Source of the DNA: Catellatospora vulcania
GTDB lineage: Bacteria > Actinomycetota > Actinomycetes > Mycobacteriales > Micromonosporaceae
Direction of reading: 5' to 3'
NCBI RefSeq assembly: GCF_009720385.1
Contig: NZ_ML769304.1
Coordinates: 248,001 to 312,000, forward strand
DNA length: 64,000 nucleotides
Each line of letters starts with the position of its first letter. The stretch's first letter is position 1. A program made the translations under genes and the position numbers. The notes below the pieces were generated by a model. The model made no database searches and had not been told where the DNA came from. It saw nothing but the letters and a program-made list of their open reading frames with translations. This document shows positions 54,493 to 61,881 of the stretch, piece after piece.

Positions 54493-55271
54493 CGAAGGTT
54501 CCCCTCGGGGGTGGCGGGCTTGGCGGCGGCCCGGTCGGTCAGGATCGAGGCCAGTGCGGTGGCGGCTTCGGCCAGCGCGTGTTCCAGTCCGGCCAGCCGG
54601 GGTACGCCGAACTCGGCGTCGGGTCCGACGAGGGTGACGGCGCACAACGGCCCGCCACCCGCGGCGACGACCGCCCGGCTCATCGACCCGATCACCTTGT
54701 CGTTGCGGCCGTGTTCGACGGCGAAGCCGGTGTCGCGCACCCGGGCGATGTCGGCGAGCAGGCCGCCGGGGCCGTCCAGCGGGTGCCCCGCGGCCTGGGC
54801 TACGGCGAGATACGGCGTACGGGCCTGCTCGTCGAGCTGGGCGACGAGAGCGAGCGGCCCGGCGAAGCGGTGCACGGGCAGCGCCTCGTCGCGCAGATCG
54901 CTGATCATCTCCAGGCGGGGCGGGCGCACCACGTCGATGACGCGGGACCGGTCGGCTTCGAGGACCTGCAGGTTGACCATCATCCCGGTGCGCTCGGCGA
55001 GCGCCTCCAGAACGGGACGGCACAGCGCGCCCAGTGACCGCGTCGCGGCCGACCGGGACACCTGCAAAGCCGCCGACCCGGGCAGGTAGTGCTCCCCTGC
55101 GCGCAGGACCCAGCCGCGGCGGACCAGGTCGAGCAGCACCCGGTAGGCGGTGGCGCGGTGCAGGCCGACGGCCTGGGCCAGCTCGCCGAGCCGGAGCGGG
55201 CGGTCGGCGCGGGCGACGGCCTCGATGAGGTCGAGCGCCTTGTCCACCGCCGAGCTGGCGGATCTCGGCAC
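54489..55271 (-). CDS. IclR-family transcriptional regulator
   Basis: 260 aa. N-terminal winged helix (AVDKALDLIEAVARADRPLRL in adjoining pieces, LGELAQAVGLHRATAYRVLL, RRGWVLRAGEHYLPG) and C-terminal GAF-like effector domain (RTGMMVNLQVLEADRSRVID, DEALPVHRFAGPLALVAQL, SMSRAVVA). GTG 55271 has AGGAGG 6 nt upstream. It leads a two-gene unit and diverges from the amidohydrolase operon, with GTAAC half-sites between them. Confidence 0.9.
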   Translation of the reverse strand: MPRSASSAVDKALDLIEAVARADRPLRLGELAQAVGLHRATAYRVLLDLVRRGWVLRAGEHYLPGSAALQVSRSAATRSLGALCRPVLEALAERTGMMVNLQVLEADRSRVIDVVRPPRLEMISDLRDEALPVHRFAGPLALVAQLDEQARTPYLAVAQAAGHPLDGPGGLLADIARVRDTGFAVEHGRNDKVIGSMSRAVVAAGGGPLCAVTLVGPDAEFGVPRLAGLEHALAEAATALASILTDRAAAKPATPEGNLR

Positions 55272-55308
55272 GGGTCGCCTCCTGGGGTACAGTGCACTGA
55301 CGTTTCAA

Positions 55309-55339
55309 GTAACGATACAGACGTTACATCTGTTGTAAC
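55309..55339. promoter_or_regulatory. IclR operator, three alternating half-sites
   Basis: GTAACG (7 nt) CGTTAC at 55309-55327, whose right arm also forms GTTAC (7 nt) GTAAC at 55323-55339. Evenly spaced alternating half-sites lie 12 bp before the amidohydrolase ATG and 38 bp from the iclR GTG. Confidence 0.68.
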
Positions 55340-55350
55340 AAGGAGCACCG

Positions 55351-56658
55351 ATGGCCCACGTGGACGAGCCCGCGCCGACCCCGTACGCCCCGCCCGAGCC
55401 CGGCACGGTCACCGCGTACCGCAACGCCACGCTCATCGACGGCACCGGCGGCCCGGCCCGGCCCGGCACCACGATCGTGGTCGACGGCGACGTGATCATC
55501 GAGGTCACGCCGGACGACCAGGTCACCGTGCCCGACGGCGTGGCCACGGTCGACGTCGGCGGCGCGTACGTCATCCCGGGCCTGATCGACTCGCACCAGC
55601 ACCTGGCCACCCCGCCGAACCGGCCGGTCGCCGAGGCCGCGCTGCGCCGGCAGGTGTACGGCGGCGTCACCGCGATCCGCGACATGGCCGACGACCTGCG
55701 CCAGATCGCCGACCTGACCCGCGCCACCCGGACCGGCGAGATCCCCGGCCCCGACATCGCCTACGCGTCGCTGATGGCCGGGCCGACCTTCTTCGACGAC
55801 CCGCGCACCTGGCAGGTCTCCCAGGGCGGCACCCCCGGCCACGTGCCGTGGATGCAGGCGATCGACGACGACACCGACCTGCCGCTGGCGGTCGCGATGG
55901 CGCGCGGCACCCACGCCACGGCCATCAAGGTGTACGCGGAGCTGCCCGGCTCGACCGTCGCCGCGATCACGGCCGAGGCCAAGCGGCAGGGCATCGGGGT
56001 GTGGGCGCACGCCGCGGTGTTCCCGGCGACGCCCGCCCAGGTCGTCGCGGCCGGGGTGGACGCGGTCTCGCACGTGACGCTGCTCGCCCAGGAGACCGCC
56101 GACGAGCCGCTGACGTCGTACAAGACGAAGGCCCCGGTGGACGTCGAGCGCCTGGTGCGCGACGGCGACCAGCGACTGGACGCCCTCTACGCCCTGATGC
56201 GCCAGCGCGGCACCGTGCTCGACGCGACCGGCAGCATGTGGACGTGGATGGCCGAGCAGGCCGACGACGCCGAGGGCAAGGCGCGGGCGCTGGCCAACGA
56301 CGTGCTGTCGGCGAAGCTCACCGGCGACGCGTTCCGCGCGGGCGTGCTCGTCTCCACGGGCACCGACTACGAGACCGACCCCGAGCACCCCTTCCCGTCG
56401 CTGCACGCCGAGATGGCGTTCCTGGCCGACCGCTGCGGCATCCCCGCCGAGCAGGTCATCCGCTGCGCGACGCTGGTCGGCGCGATCAGTATGGGCGCGC
56501 AGGACACCATGGGGACCGTCGAGGCGGGCAAGCTGGCCAACTTCGTCGTGCTGGCCCGCGACCCGCGTGCCGACATGGCCAACCTGGACAGCATCGAGTA
56601 CACCGTCAAGCGCGGCCGCCGCTTCGACCGCGGCGACTTCCGGAAGGACGAGCAGTGA
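55351..56658 (+). CDS. Amidohydrolase (metal-dependent, imidazolonepropionase-like)
   Basis: 435 aa. A beta-sandwich flank (NATLIDGTGGPARPG) surrounds a TIM barrel with metal ligands: His82 and His84 in DSHQHLA, Lys193 in AIKVYAE (likely carboxylated), His220 in VWAHA, His241 in SHVTL, and Asp in STGTDYE. The tail TMGTVEAGKLANFVVLARDP is typical of dipeptidase/prolidase and imidazolonepropionase relatives. aaggag precedes the ATG. It is first in an operon controlled by the divergent IclR regulator; the substrate is probably a cyclic or acyl amino compound. Confidence 0.88.
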   Translation: MAHVDEPAPTPYAPPEPGTVTAYRNATLIDGTGGPARPGTTIVVDGDVIIEVTPDDQVTVPDGVATVDVGGAYVIPGLIDSHQHLATPPNRPVAEAALRRQVYGGVTAIRDMADDLRQIADLTRATRTGEIPGPDIAYASLMAGPTFFDDPRTWQVSQGGTPGHVPWMQAIDDDTDLPLAVAMARGTHATAIKVYAELPGSTVAAITAEAKRQGIGVWAHAAVFPATPAQVVAAGVDAVSHVTLLAQETADEPLTSYKTKAPVDVERLVRDGDQRLDALYALMRQRGTVLDATGSMWTWMAEQADDAEGKARALANDVLSAKLTGDAFRAGVLVSTGTDYETDPEHPFPSLHAEMAFLADRCGIPAEQVIRCATLVGAISMGAQDTMGTVEAGKLANFVVLARDPRADMANLDSIEYTVKRGRRFDRGDFRKDEQ

Positions 56659-57722
56659 GCACCGACTACATGATCATCAATGCGCTGGGCATCCTCGACA
56701 ACCCCAACGCCGAGCACTCGCTGTCTGCCGCGCACAAGCTCGTCCAGGACAGCGACGACCTCACCATCGACGCGCGCACCATCGCCGACGCGCACGCCTC
56801 CGGCCTGACCGCGGTCAACATCACCCTCGGCTACACCATGGGCGACGCCGAGCCGTACCCCCACACCCTGCGCGAGATCGAGATCTGGGACCGGTTCGTC
56901 GCCGCCAACCCCGGCGACCTGGTCAAGGTGCTCACCGCCGATGACATCCGCGCCGCGCACCGCGACCGCAAGGTCGGCATCATCTACGGCTTCCAGAACG
57001 CCGTCGCCGTCGGCGACGACCCCACCCGCGTCGCCCAGTTCCACCACCTGGGCGTACGCGTCATCCAGCTCACCTACAACCAGGCCAACCACATCGGCGA
57101 CGGCTCGATGGCCCCGGGCAACCGCGGGCTCAGCCCGTTCGGGCACGAGGTCGTCGAGGCGCTGTGCGACAGCCGGATCATGGTCGACCTGTCGCACAGC
57201 GGCGAGAACACCTGCCTGGAAGCCACCCGGGTGGCGAAGCTGCCGGTGTCCATCAACCACACCGGCTGCCGGGCCCTGGTCGACCTGCCCCGCAACAAGA
57301 CCGACGAGGAGCTGCGGCTGGTCGCCGAGCGTGGCGGCTTCGTCGGCATCTACTTCATGCCGTTCGTCAACGCCACCGGCCACGCCCGCGCCGAAGACGT
57401 CGTCGACCACATCGCCCACGCGGTGAACGTGTGCGGCGAGGACTTCGTCGGCATCGGCACCGACGGCACCGTCACCTCCATCGACGACCTCGACGGCTAC
57501 CGCGAGCAACTCGCCGAGCACGTCGCGCACCGGCAGGCCGCCGGAGTCGGCGCGGCCGGCGAGCGCGCCGACACGTTCCCGTTCGTCGAGGACCTGCGCG
57601 GCGTGGACCAGTTCCACAAGCTGATCCGGCTCATGGAGCAGCGCGGCTTCAGCTCCACCAGGATCGAGAAGGTCATGGGCCGCAACTTCCTCGACTACGC
57701 CGACCGCGTCTGGGCCGCCTGA
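56655..57722 (+). CDS. Membrane dipeptidase (M19)-like protein
   Basis: 355 aa, TIM barrel. Family blocks: HHLGVRVIQLTYNQANHIGDG in adjoining pieces, RIMVDLSHSG (His181), VSINHTGCRAL (His202), IGTDGTVTSI and a C-terminal GRNFLDYADRVW. Two M19 hallmarks are altered: no HxD near the N-terminus and Gln114 (YGFQNAV) where the zinc-bridging Glu normally is. It may be a subfamily with different metal use. The GTG lies in GTGA, overlapping the amidohydrolase stop. Confidence 0.82.
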   Translation: MSTDYMIINALGILDNPNAEHSLSAAHKLVQDSDDLTIDARTIADAHASGLTAVNITLGYTMGDAEPYPHTLREIEIWDRFVAANPGDLVKVLTADDIRAAHRDRKVGIIYGFQNAVAVGDDPTRVAQFHHLGVRVIQLTYNQANHIGDGSMAPGNRGLSPFGHEVVEALCDSRIMVDLSHSGENTCLEATRVAKLPVSINHTGCRALVDLPRNKTDEELRLVAERGGFVGIYFMPFVNATGHARAEDVVDHIAHAVNVCGEDFVGIGTDGTVTSIDDLDGYREQLAEHVAHRQAAGVGAAGERADTFPFVEDLRGVDQFHKLIRLMEQRGFSSTRIEKVMGRNFLDYADRVWAA

Positions 57723-57739
57723 ACGCCCTGAGCGAACGA

Positions 57740-57759
57740 GGACCGCCGCCGGGCGGTCC
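57740..57759 (+). terminator. Hairpin after M19-like gene
   Basis: GGACCGCC (4 nt) GGCGGTCC, 18 nt after the stop and just before the methyltransferase promoter. Confidence 0.5.
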
Positions 57760-57765
57760 CCTGCC

Positions 57766-57771
57766 TAATCT
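57766..57771 (+). promoter_or_regulatory. -10 element of methyltransferase gene
   Basis: TAATCT, 7 nt before ATG 57779. Confidence 0.5.
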
Positions 57772-57778
57772 CGACGGC

Positions 57779-58450
57779 ATGGGGACGGGGACGACAGCCG
57801 CGTACGACGCGCATGCCGACTGGTACAACGACTTCATGTCACCCGCCGCGGGTGAATACCTGCGGCGGGTCCACGCCACCATCGCCGAACTGCTCGGTCC
57901 GGGTGACGGGATCTGCCTGGACGTCTGCTGCGGCACCGGCGCGCACGCGCCCGCCGTCGCGGACCTCGGCTGGACACCCGTCGGGGTGGACCTGTCCGCC
58001 GGACAGCTGCGCCACGCCTTGCACCGGCTGCCCGTCGCGGTCGCCGACGCCGCCGCGCTGCCGTTCGCCGACGCTTCCCTGCCCGCCGCCGTATGCGTAC
58101 TCGCCAGCACCGACGTGCCCGACTACGGCGCGGTCATCGCCGACATCGCCCGGGTGCTCCAACCCGGCGGCCGGTTCGTCCACCTGGGCGTGCACCCGTG
58201 CTTCATCGGCGCGTTCGCCGACTGGAGCGGCCAGCCGCGGGTCGTCGTCGACGAACGTTACGCCGACCGCGAGCACACGTTCGAGACCTGGAACCCCGAC
58301 GGCGTACGCGCCCGCGTCGGCGGCTGGCACATCCCCCTAGCCGACCTGCTCAACGCGGTCATGACCGCCGGCCTGCACCTGGACCGGGTCACCGAAACCG
58401 GCGGCAACGCCGTCCCCGACCTGTTCGCCTTCACCGCCACCAAACCCTGA
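57779..58450 (+). CDS. Class I SAM-dependent methyltransferase
   Basis: 223 aa. N-terminal AYDAHADWYNDFM; motif I GICLDVCCGTGAHAPAVADLG; motif II PVGVDLSAGQL; VAVADAAALPFADASLPAAVC, the UbiE-like motif; then VLQPGGRFVHLGVHPCF. It resembles ubiquinone/sterol-type methyltransferases of secondary metabolism; the acceptor is unknown. It has its own -10 element, so it need not belong to the hydrolase operon. Confidence 0.85.
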   Translation: MGTGTTAAYDAHADWYNDFMSPAAGEYLRRVHATIAELLGPGDGICLDVCCGTGAHAPAVADLGWTPVGVDLSAGQLRHALHRLPVAVADAAALPFADASLPAAVCVLASTDVPDYGAVIADIARVLQPGGRFVHLGVHPCFIGAFADWSGQPRVVVDERYADREHTFETWNPDGVRARVGGWHIPLADLLNAVMTAGLHLDRVTETGGNAVPDLFAFTATKP

Positions 58451-58467
58451 CCCCGCCTTCACGGGTT

Positions 58468-58522
58468 GATCATGAACTTATGGCACGGCTCACCGGCGTG
58501 TCCCCGCCACAACTTCATGATC
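58468..58522. repeat. 55-bp palindrome-ended repeat, copy 2 (inverted)
   Basis: GATCATGA ... TCATGATC ends. It is in the opposite orientation to the copies at 30609 and 58644; reversed, its core reads GGGGACACGCCGGTGAGCC. It starts 17 bp after a methyltransferase stop. Confidence 0.8.
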
Positions 58523-58551
58523 ACCGCCGTCCTCGGGCGGGCGGCCGAGAT

Positions 58552-58612
58552 GATCGCTGTTTGAGGTCGAAACCTGGGGCCAGACCGCAGTTCATGACAC
58601 GAAACAGCGATC
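58552..58612. repeat. 61-bp inverted-repeat element between the two 55-bp copies
   Basis: Perfect 11-bp arms GATCGCTGTTT and AAACAGCGATC around a 39-nt loop. It sits in the space between the converging 55-bp repeats; no ORF. Confidence 0.65.
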
Positions 58613-58643
58613 TACGCGGCATTACGAGCCGCCCCTGCCAGTC

Positions 58644-58698
58644 GATCATGAGGTTAGGGCGGCGACACGCCGGTGAGCCGTGCCATAAGTTCATGATC
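58644..58698. repeat. 55-bp palindrome-ended repeat, copy 3
   Basis: Same orientation and spacing of conserved blocks as copy 1; ends GATCATGA and TCATGATC. Confidence 0.8.
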
Positions 58699-58710
58699 GA
58701 CGCGGAGGGT

Positions 58711-58824
58711 TCAGCGGTGGCGCAGGCGGTCTTCACCCGGGCCGCGGTACGGCGGGGTCATCAGTGCCAGCCCGGCGATGATGCCGCACGCCAGCAGCAA
58801 GAAGGTGATCACGAACTCGATCAT
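58711..58824 (-). CDS. 37-aa single-helix membrane protein
   Basis: Begins MIEFVITFLLLACGIIAGLA, one hydrophobic helix, then a short charged tail (GPGEDRLRHR). GAGAGGGGA lies 2-3 nt before the ATG, a good ribosome site for so small a frame. It diverges from the riboswitch-terC gene. It is not a clear match to KdpF or other known small subunits. The ORF could be real or a by-product of the repeat-rich region. Confidence 0.5.
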   Translation of the reverse strand: MIEFVITFLLLACGIIAGLALMTPPYRGPGEDRLRHR

Positions 58825-58934
58825 CGTCCCCTCTCTCGAACGACGGCTTCCCTTCCACGGTCGTCGCACGGCCCGGCCACGGCAAGCGCACCCGCCCCAC
58901 CCGTCACCCTCAGGAAACTCACAGTCGGCACCGG

Positions 58935-58940
58935 TACTTT
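58935..58940 (+). promoter_or_regulatory. -10 element upstream of the riboswitch
   Basis: TACTTT about 10 nt before the first conserved aptamer bases, fitting a transcript that begins at the riboswitch. Confidence 0.45.
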
Positions 58941-58943
58941 GAC

Positions 58944-59048
58944 CTGCGAGGGGAGTACCTCGACAGATCGCTCCGGTCAGTACGGCCGGCCTTCCGGCCC
59001 CGGGCGGTCGCCCGCGCTTCGCGCGGGTGAGGGAGACCTCAGACGCAC
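58944..59048 (+). promoter_or_regulatory. yybP-ykoY manganese riboswitch
   Basis: Carries the two conserved internal-loop signatures of the family, GGGGAGTA (58950-58957) and GAGACCTC (59033-59040). GAGG/CCTC pairing closes P1; between them are GGTCAGTACGG and two hairpins (GGCCGG/CCGGCC; CCCGCGC ttc GCGCGGG at 59011-59027). It ends 17 nt before the terC ATG, so Mn2+ could control translation or termination. Confidence 0.82.
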
Positions 59049-59065
59049 ACGTCTGGAGTCTCCGC

Positions 59066-60151
59066 ATGCCTGTCGACACCTCTGCCGCTGCCCTGACCAC
59101 CATCGGCACCCCGTGGCTGTGGGCGGCCACCGTCCTGGTCCTGCTCGGACTGCTCGCCGTCGACTTCGCGATCACCCGCCGCCCACACGCGGTGAGCATG
59201 CGCGAGGCGGTCGGCTGGACCGTCTTCTACCTCGCGCTGCCCGTCGCCTTCGGCTTCTTCGTCTGGTGGCGGTTCGGCGGCACACCCGCGGTCGAGTTCT
59301 TCACCGGGTACGTGGTGGAGAAGTCCCTGTCCGTGGACAACCTGTTCGTGTTCATGCTGCTGCTGGCCGCGTTCGCGGTGCCCGCGCAGCTCGCGCAGCG
59401 GGTGCTGCTGTACGGCATCGTCGGCGCGCTCGTGCTCCGGGCGGTCTTCATCGCCGCCGGCGCCGCCGTGCTGCAGACCGGCACCTGGGCGTTCGTCCTG
59501 TTCGGAGCGGTGCTGCTGGCCACCGCGGTGAAGGTGATGCGCGACGCGCTCCGCGGCGGCGCGCACGAGATCGACATCGACAAGATGCGCAGCGTGAGGA
59601 TGCTGCGCCGGTTCATGCCGGTCACCGACGAGTACAACGGCTCCAAGCTGACGGTCCGCCGCGCCGGTGTCCGTACGCTCACCCCGATGGCGCTGGTCGT
59701 CGCCGCGGTCTTCATGACCGACGTGGTGTTCGCCGTCGACTCGGTGCCCGCCGTGTACGGCGTCACCGAGGACCCGTACCTCGTCTTCGCCACCAACGCG
59801 TTCGCGCTGCTGGGCCTGCGCGCGCTGTACTTCGTCCTGCACAACGCGCTGAGCAGCCTGCGCTACCTGAACCACGGCCTGGCGCTCATCCTGGCGTTCA
59901 TCGGCGTCAAGCTGGTGCTGCACTGGGCGCACGGGGTCTGGCCGGTGCTGCCGGAGGTGCCGACGCTGCTGTCGCTGGCCGTCATCATCGGCGTTCTGGT
60001 CACCGTCACCTTGGCGAGCATTGCCGCCAACCGCCGCGACGCCCGCGCCCTTGCGGCAGCGGCAGCGGCCGAGGACGAGGACCGGGACCGGGACCGGGAC
60101 GAACTGGGCGGCACCCGGTCGCCCGCGGAGATCACCGCCCCGCGACGCTGA
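59066..60151 (+). CDS. TerC-family metal transporter
   Basis: 361-aa membrane protein with nine or so helices. TerC signatures are EKSLSVDNLFVFML and VFMTDVVFAVDSVPAVYG with their paired acidic residues, plus NAFALLGLRALYF. The C-terminus is a charged run (EDEDRDRDRDRDE). TerC proteins export Mn2+, in line with the upstream riboswitch; in some bacteria they metallate secreted enzymes. ATG 59066 has tggag upstream; the 13 extra codons of the longer frame lie inside the riboswitch. Confidence 0.92.
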   Translation: MPVDTSAAALTTIGTPWLWAATVLVLLGLLAVDFAITRRPHAVSMREAVGWTVFYLALPVAFGFFVWWRFGGTPAVEFFTGYVVEKSLSVDNLFVFMLLLAAFAVPAQLAQRVLLYGIVGALVLRAVFIAAGAAVLQTGTWAFVLFGAVLLATAVKVMRDALRGGAHEIDIDKMRSVRMLRRFMPVTDEYNGSKLTVRRAGVRTLTPMALVVAAVFMTDVVFAVDSVPAVYGVTEDPYLVFATNAFALLGLRALYFVLHNALSSLRYLNHGLALILAFIGVKLVLHWAHGVWPVLPEVPTLLSLAVIIGVLVTVTLASIAANRRDARALAAAAAAEDEDRDRDRDELGGTRSPAEITAPRR

Positions 60152-60199
60152 CCCCTGCCTCGGACCGCCGACGCCGCACCGCGGGCGCTCGGCGGTCCG

Positions 60200-60748
60200 T
60201 CAGGCCGGACCCGGGCCACCGGCTGCGAAGAGGTCCCCCTGGTCTGCCTCGCCGAGGTCCGCGCCGCTGTGCGAAGGCGCGGGCCGGGACGCGACCGGTG
60301 CGGAGAACAGCCGTCGGCCCGAGGCGTCCTTGCGGCCGCTCACCTGGCACGTCGCCAGCCGGACCGGGAGCGCGGGCGTGGTGAACGGACCTGCGCCCCA
60401 GCGCAGCCACACCGCGACCCGGCCCTCCGCCGCCTCGGCGGTCAGCTTCTCCAGTGTGCGCCGCCGCTCGGACTGGTCGATCTCCACCACGACCGGGGGC
60501 AGTCCCGATCTGGCGATGCCCACGTCCACCCACGAATGCCGGTCCTCGTACGGCGGCGGCAGCTTCACCACGCTGGCGGCCCTGCGGTACACGCGCCAGC
60601 CCTGCGCGGTGCCCCACGCCAGCACGGCCTCGGTCAGCAGCTCGGTCACCTGGTCGGCATCACGATCGGCGAAGGCCACCGCGGCCAGCCACCCCTGCAA
60701 CGACTCCGCGACCAGGTCCGCGTCGCCGTCCACCATGCCGTCCTCCAC
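60200..60748 (-). CDS. Hypothetical protein, nuclease-like fold possible
   Basis: 182 aa, soluble. A helical start is followed by WRVYRRAASVVKLPPPYED, SWVDVGIARSGLPPVVVEID and AAEGRVAVWLRWGAG. The strand-Asp ... VVVEID arrangement recalls the PD-(D/E)XK nuclease core, but a clear catalytic Lys is not seen, so this is only a fold guess. It ends in a Pro/Gly-rich tail. GTG 60748 follows TAGGGT by 6 nt. Confidence 0.6.
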   Translation of the reverse strand: MEDGMVDGDADLVAESLQGWLAAVAFADRDADQVTELLTEAVLAWGTAQGWRVYRRAASVVKLPPPYEDRHSWVDVGIARSGLPPVVVEIDQSERRRTLEKLTAEAAEGRVAVWLRWGAGPFTTPALPVRLATCQVSGRKDASGRRLFSAPVASRPAPSHSGADLGEADQGDLFAAGGPGPA

Positions 60749-60754
60749 CGGCCC

Positions 60755-60760
60755 ACCCTA
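60755..60760 (-). promoter_or_regulatory. -10 element of hypothetical gene
   Basis: Minus-strand TAGGGT with a 6-nt gap to GTG 60748. Confidence 0.45.
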
Positions 60761-60828
60761 ATACGGCGGTTCCGCCGATCCCCGGGCCGGACGACGGGCC
60801 GCACGGGCCTGGTCGCGGTGCCGCCGTC

Positions 60829-61728
60829 TCAACGGCCGGGAGCGTCACCGCGCAGCGTCGAGCCCGCCTGGTCGAGCACCTCGATCAGCACCGCGATGTC
60901 GCGGTCGCCGTAACCAAGTTCGTCGGCACGGGTCAGCAGCGCGTCGCTGACCTGCGCCGCGGGCAGGCTGACGCCCAGCGTTTCCGCGGTGGCCAGGGCG
61001 AGGCGGATGTCCTTGCGCATCAGCAGCACGTCGAACCAGCCCTCCGCCGGCTGGTCGACCAGGAAATCGGCCCGGGCACGCAGCGAGGGCGAGCCGATCG
61101 CGCTGCCGTTCATCACCTCGATCGCCTTGCGGCGGTCGACGCCGCCGCGTTCGGCCAGCAGCACGCCCTCGCTGAAGGCCAGCAGCTGCGCGGCGAGGCT
61201 GTCGTTGATCGCCAGTTTGAGCAGCAGCGCCTCGGCGTTGGCGCCGATATGGGTCACCTGCCGGCCCAGTTCGAGCAGCAGCGGCTCCGCCTGCTCGTAC
61301 GCGTCCCGATCCCCGCCGACCATGATCGCGAGGCTGCCCTCCTCGACCGCGCCGACGCTGCCCGAGACCGGCGCGGCGAGCATGCGCGCACCGGCCGCCG
61401 ACACCTGCTCGCCGAGCCGGGTGCTGGCCGCCGGGCTGACGGTGCTCATGTCGATGTAGATCTTTCCGGCGGACAGTCCGGCGAGGATCCCGTCGCCGCC
61501 GGAGGTGACCGCGTCGAGGGCGGCGTCGTCGGTCACCATGCTGAAGACGACCTGCGCCGCGGCGGCGACCTCGCGTGGCGTGTCGTGCCAGACCAGGCCG
61601 TGTCCGACCAGCGGCTCCGCCTTGGCGCGGGTGCGGTTGGTGCCGTGCACCCGGTGTCCGCGGCCGAGCAGCCGGTCGGCCATGCGGCCGCCCATGGCGC
61701 CGAGGCCCACGAAACCGATGTCACCCAC
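60829..61728 (-). CDS. 3-hydroxyisobutyrate-dehydrogenase-family oxidoreductase
   Basis: 299 aa. NAD(P) Rossmann fold GFVGLGAMGGRMADRLL, VVFSMVTDDAAL and the substrate loop DMSTVSPAAS. Catalytic-domain APVSGSVGAVEEGSLAIMVGG comes next, with the catalytic Lys in LLLKLAIND. Beta-hydroxyacid dehydrogenases and imine reductases share this pattern. GTG 61728 is preceded by cagggggc; the 11 extra upstream codons are unconserved. It diverges from an MFS gene. Confidence 0.9.
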   Translation of the reverse strand: MGDIGFVGLGAMGGRMADRLLGRGHRVHGTNRTRAKAEPLVGHGLVWHDTPREVAAAAQVVFSMVTDDAALDAVTSGGDGILAGLSAGKIYIDMSTVSPAASTRLGEQVSAAGARMLAAPVSGSVGAVEEGSLAIMVGGDRDAYEQAEPLLLELGRQVTHIGANAEALLLKLAINDSLAAQLLAFSEGVLLAERGGVDRRKAIEVMNGSAIGSPSLRARADFLVDQPAEGWFDVLLMRKDIRLALATAETLGVSLPAAQVSDALLTRADELGYGDRDIAVLIEVLDQAGSTLRGDAPGR

Positions 61729-61869
61729 CGCGTGCCCCCTGCCTGCCGCGCCGCTCGCCACCTGCCCCGCTCAGGATGGCACGAGACTCGTGCTGGCGAG
61801 GACGGCATCGCTCAGGTTGTGGCCGGTGGCAGCGGACAAGCCCCTGGAACGCGTCTGCCAGGCATCAGG

Positions 61870-61875
61870 CATGAT
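61870..61875 (+). promoter_or_regulatory. -10-like element of MFS gene
   Basis: CATGAT, 6 nt before GTG 61882. Confidence 0.45.
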
Positions 61876-61881
61876 CGCGAA

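Noticed and set aside
58521-58736. 71-codon minus frame over the repeats
   Set aside because: It runs through both repeat types and has no ribosome site or conserved feature.
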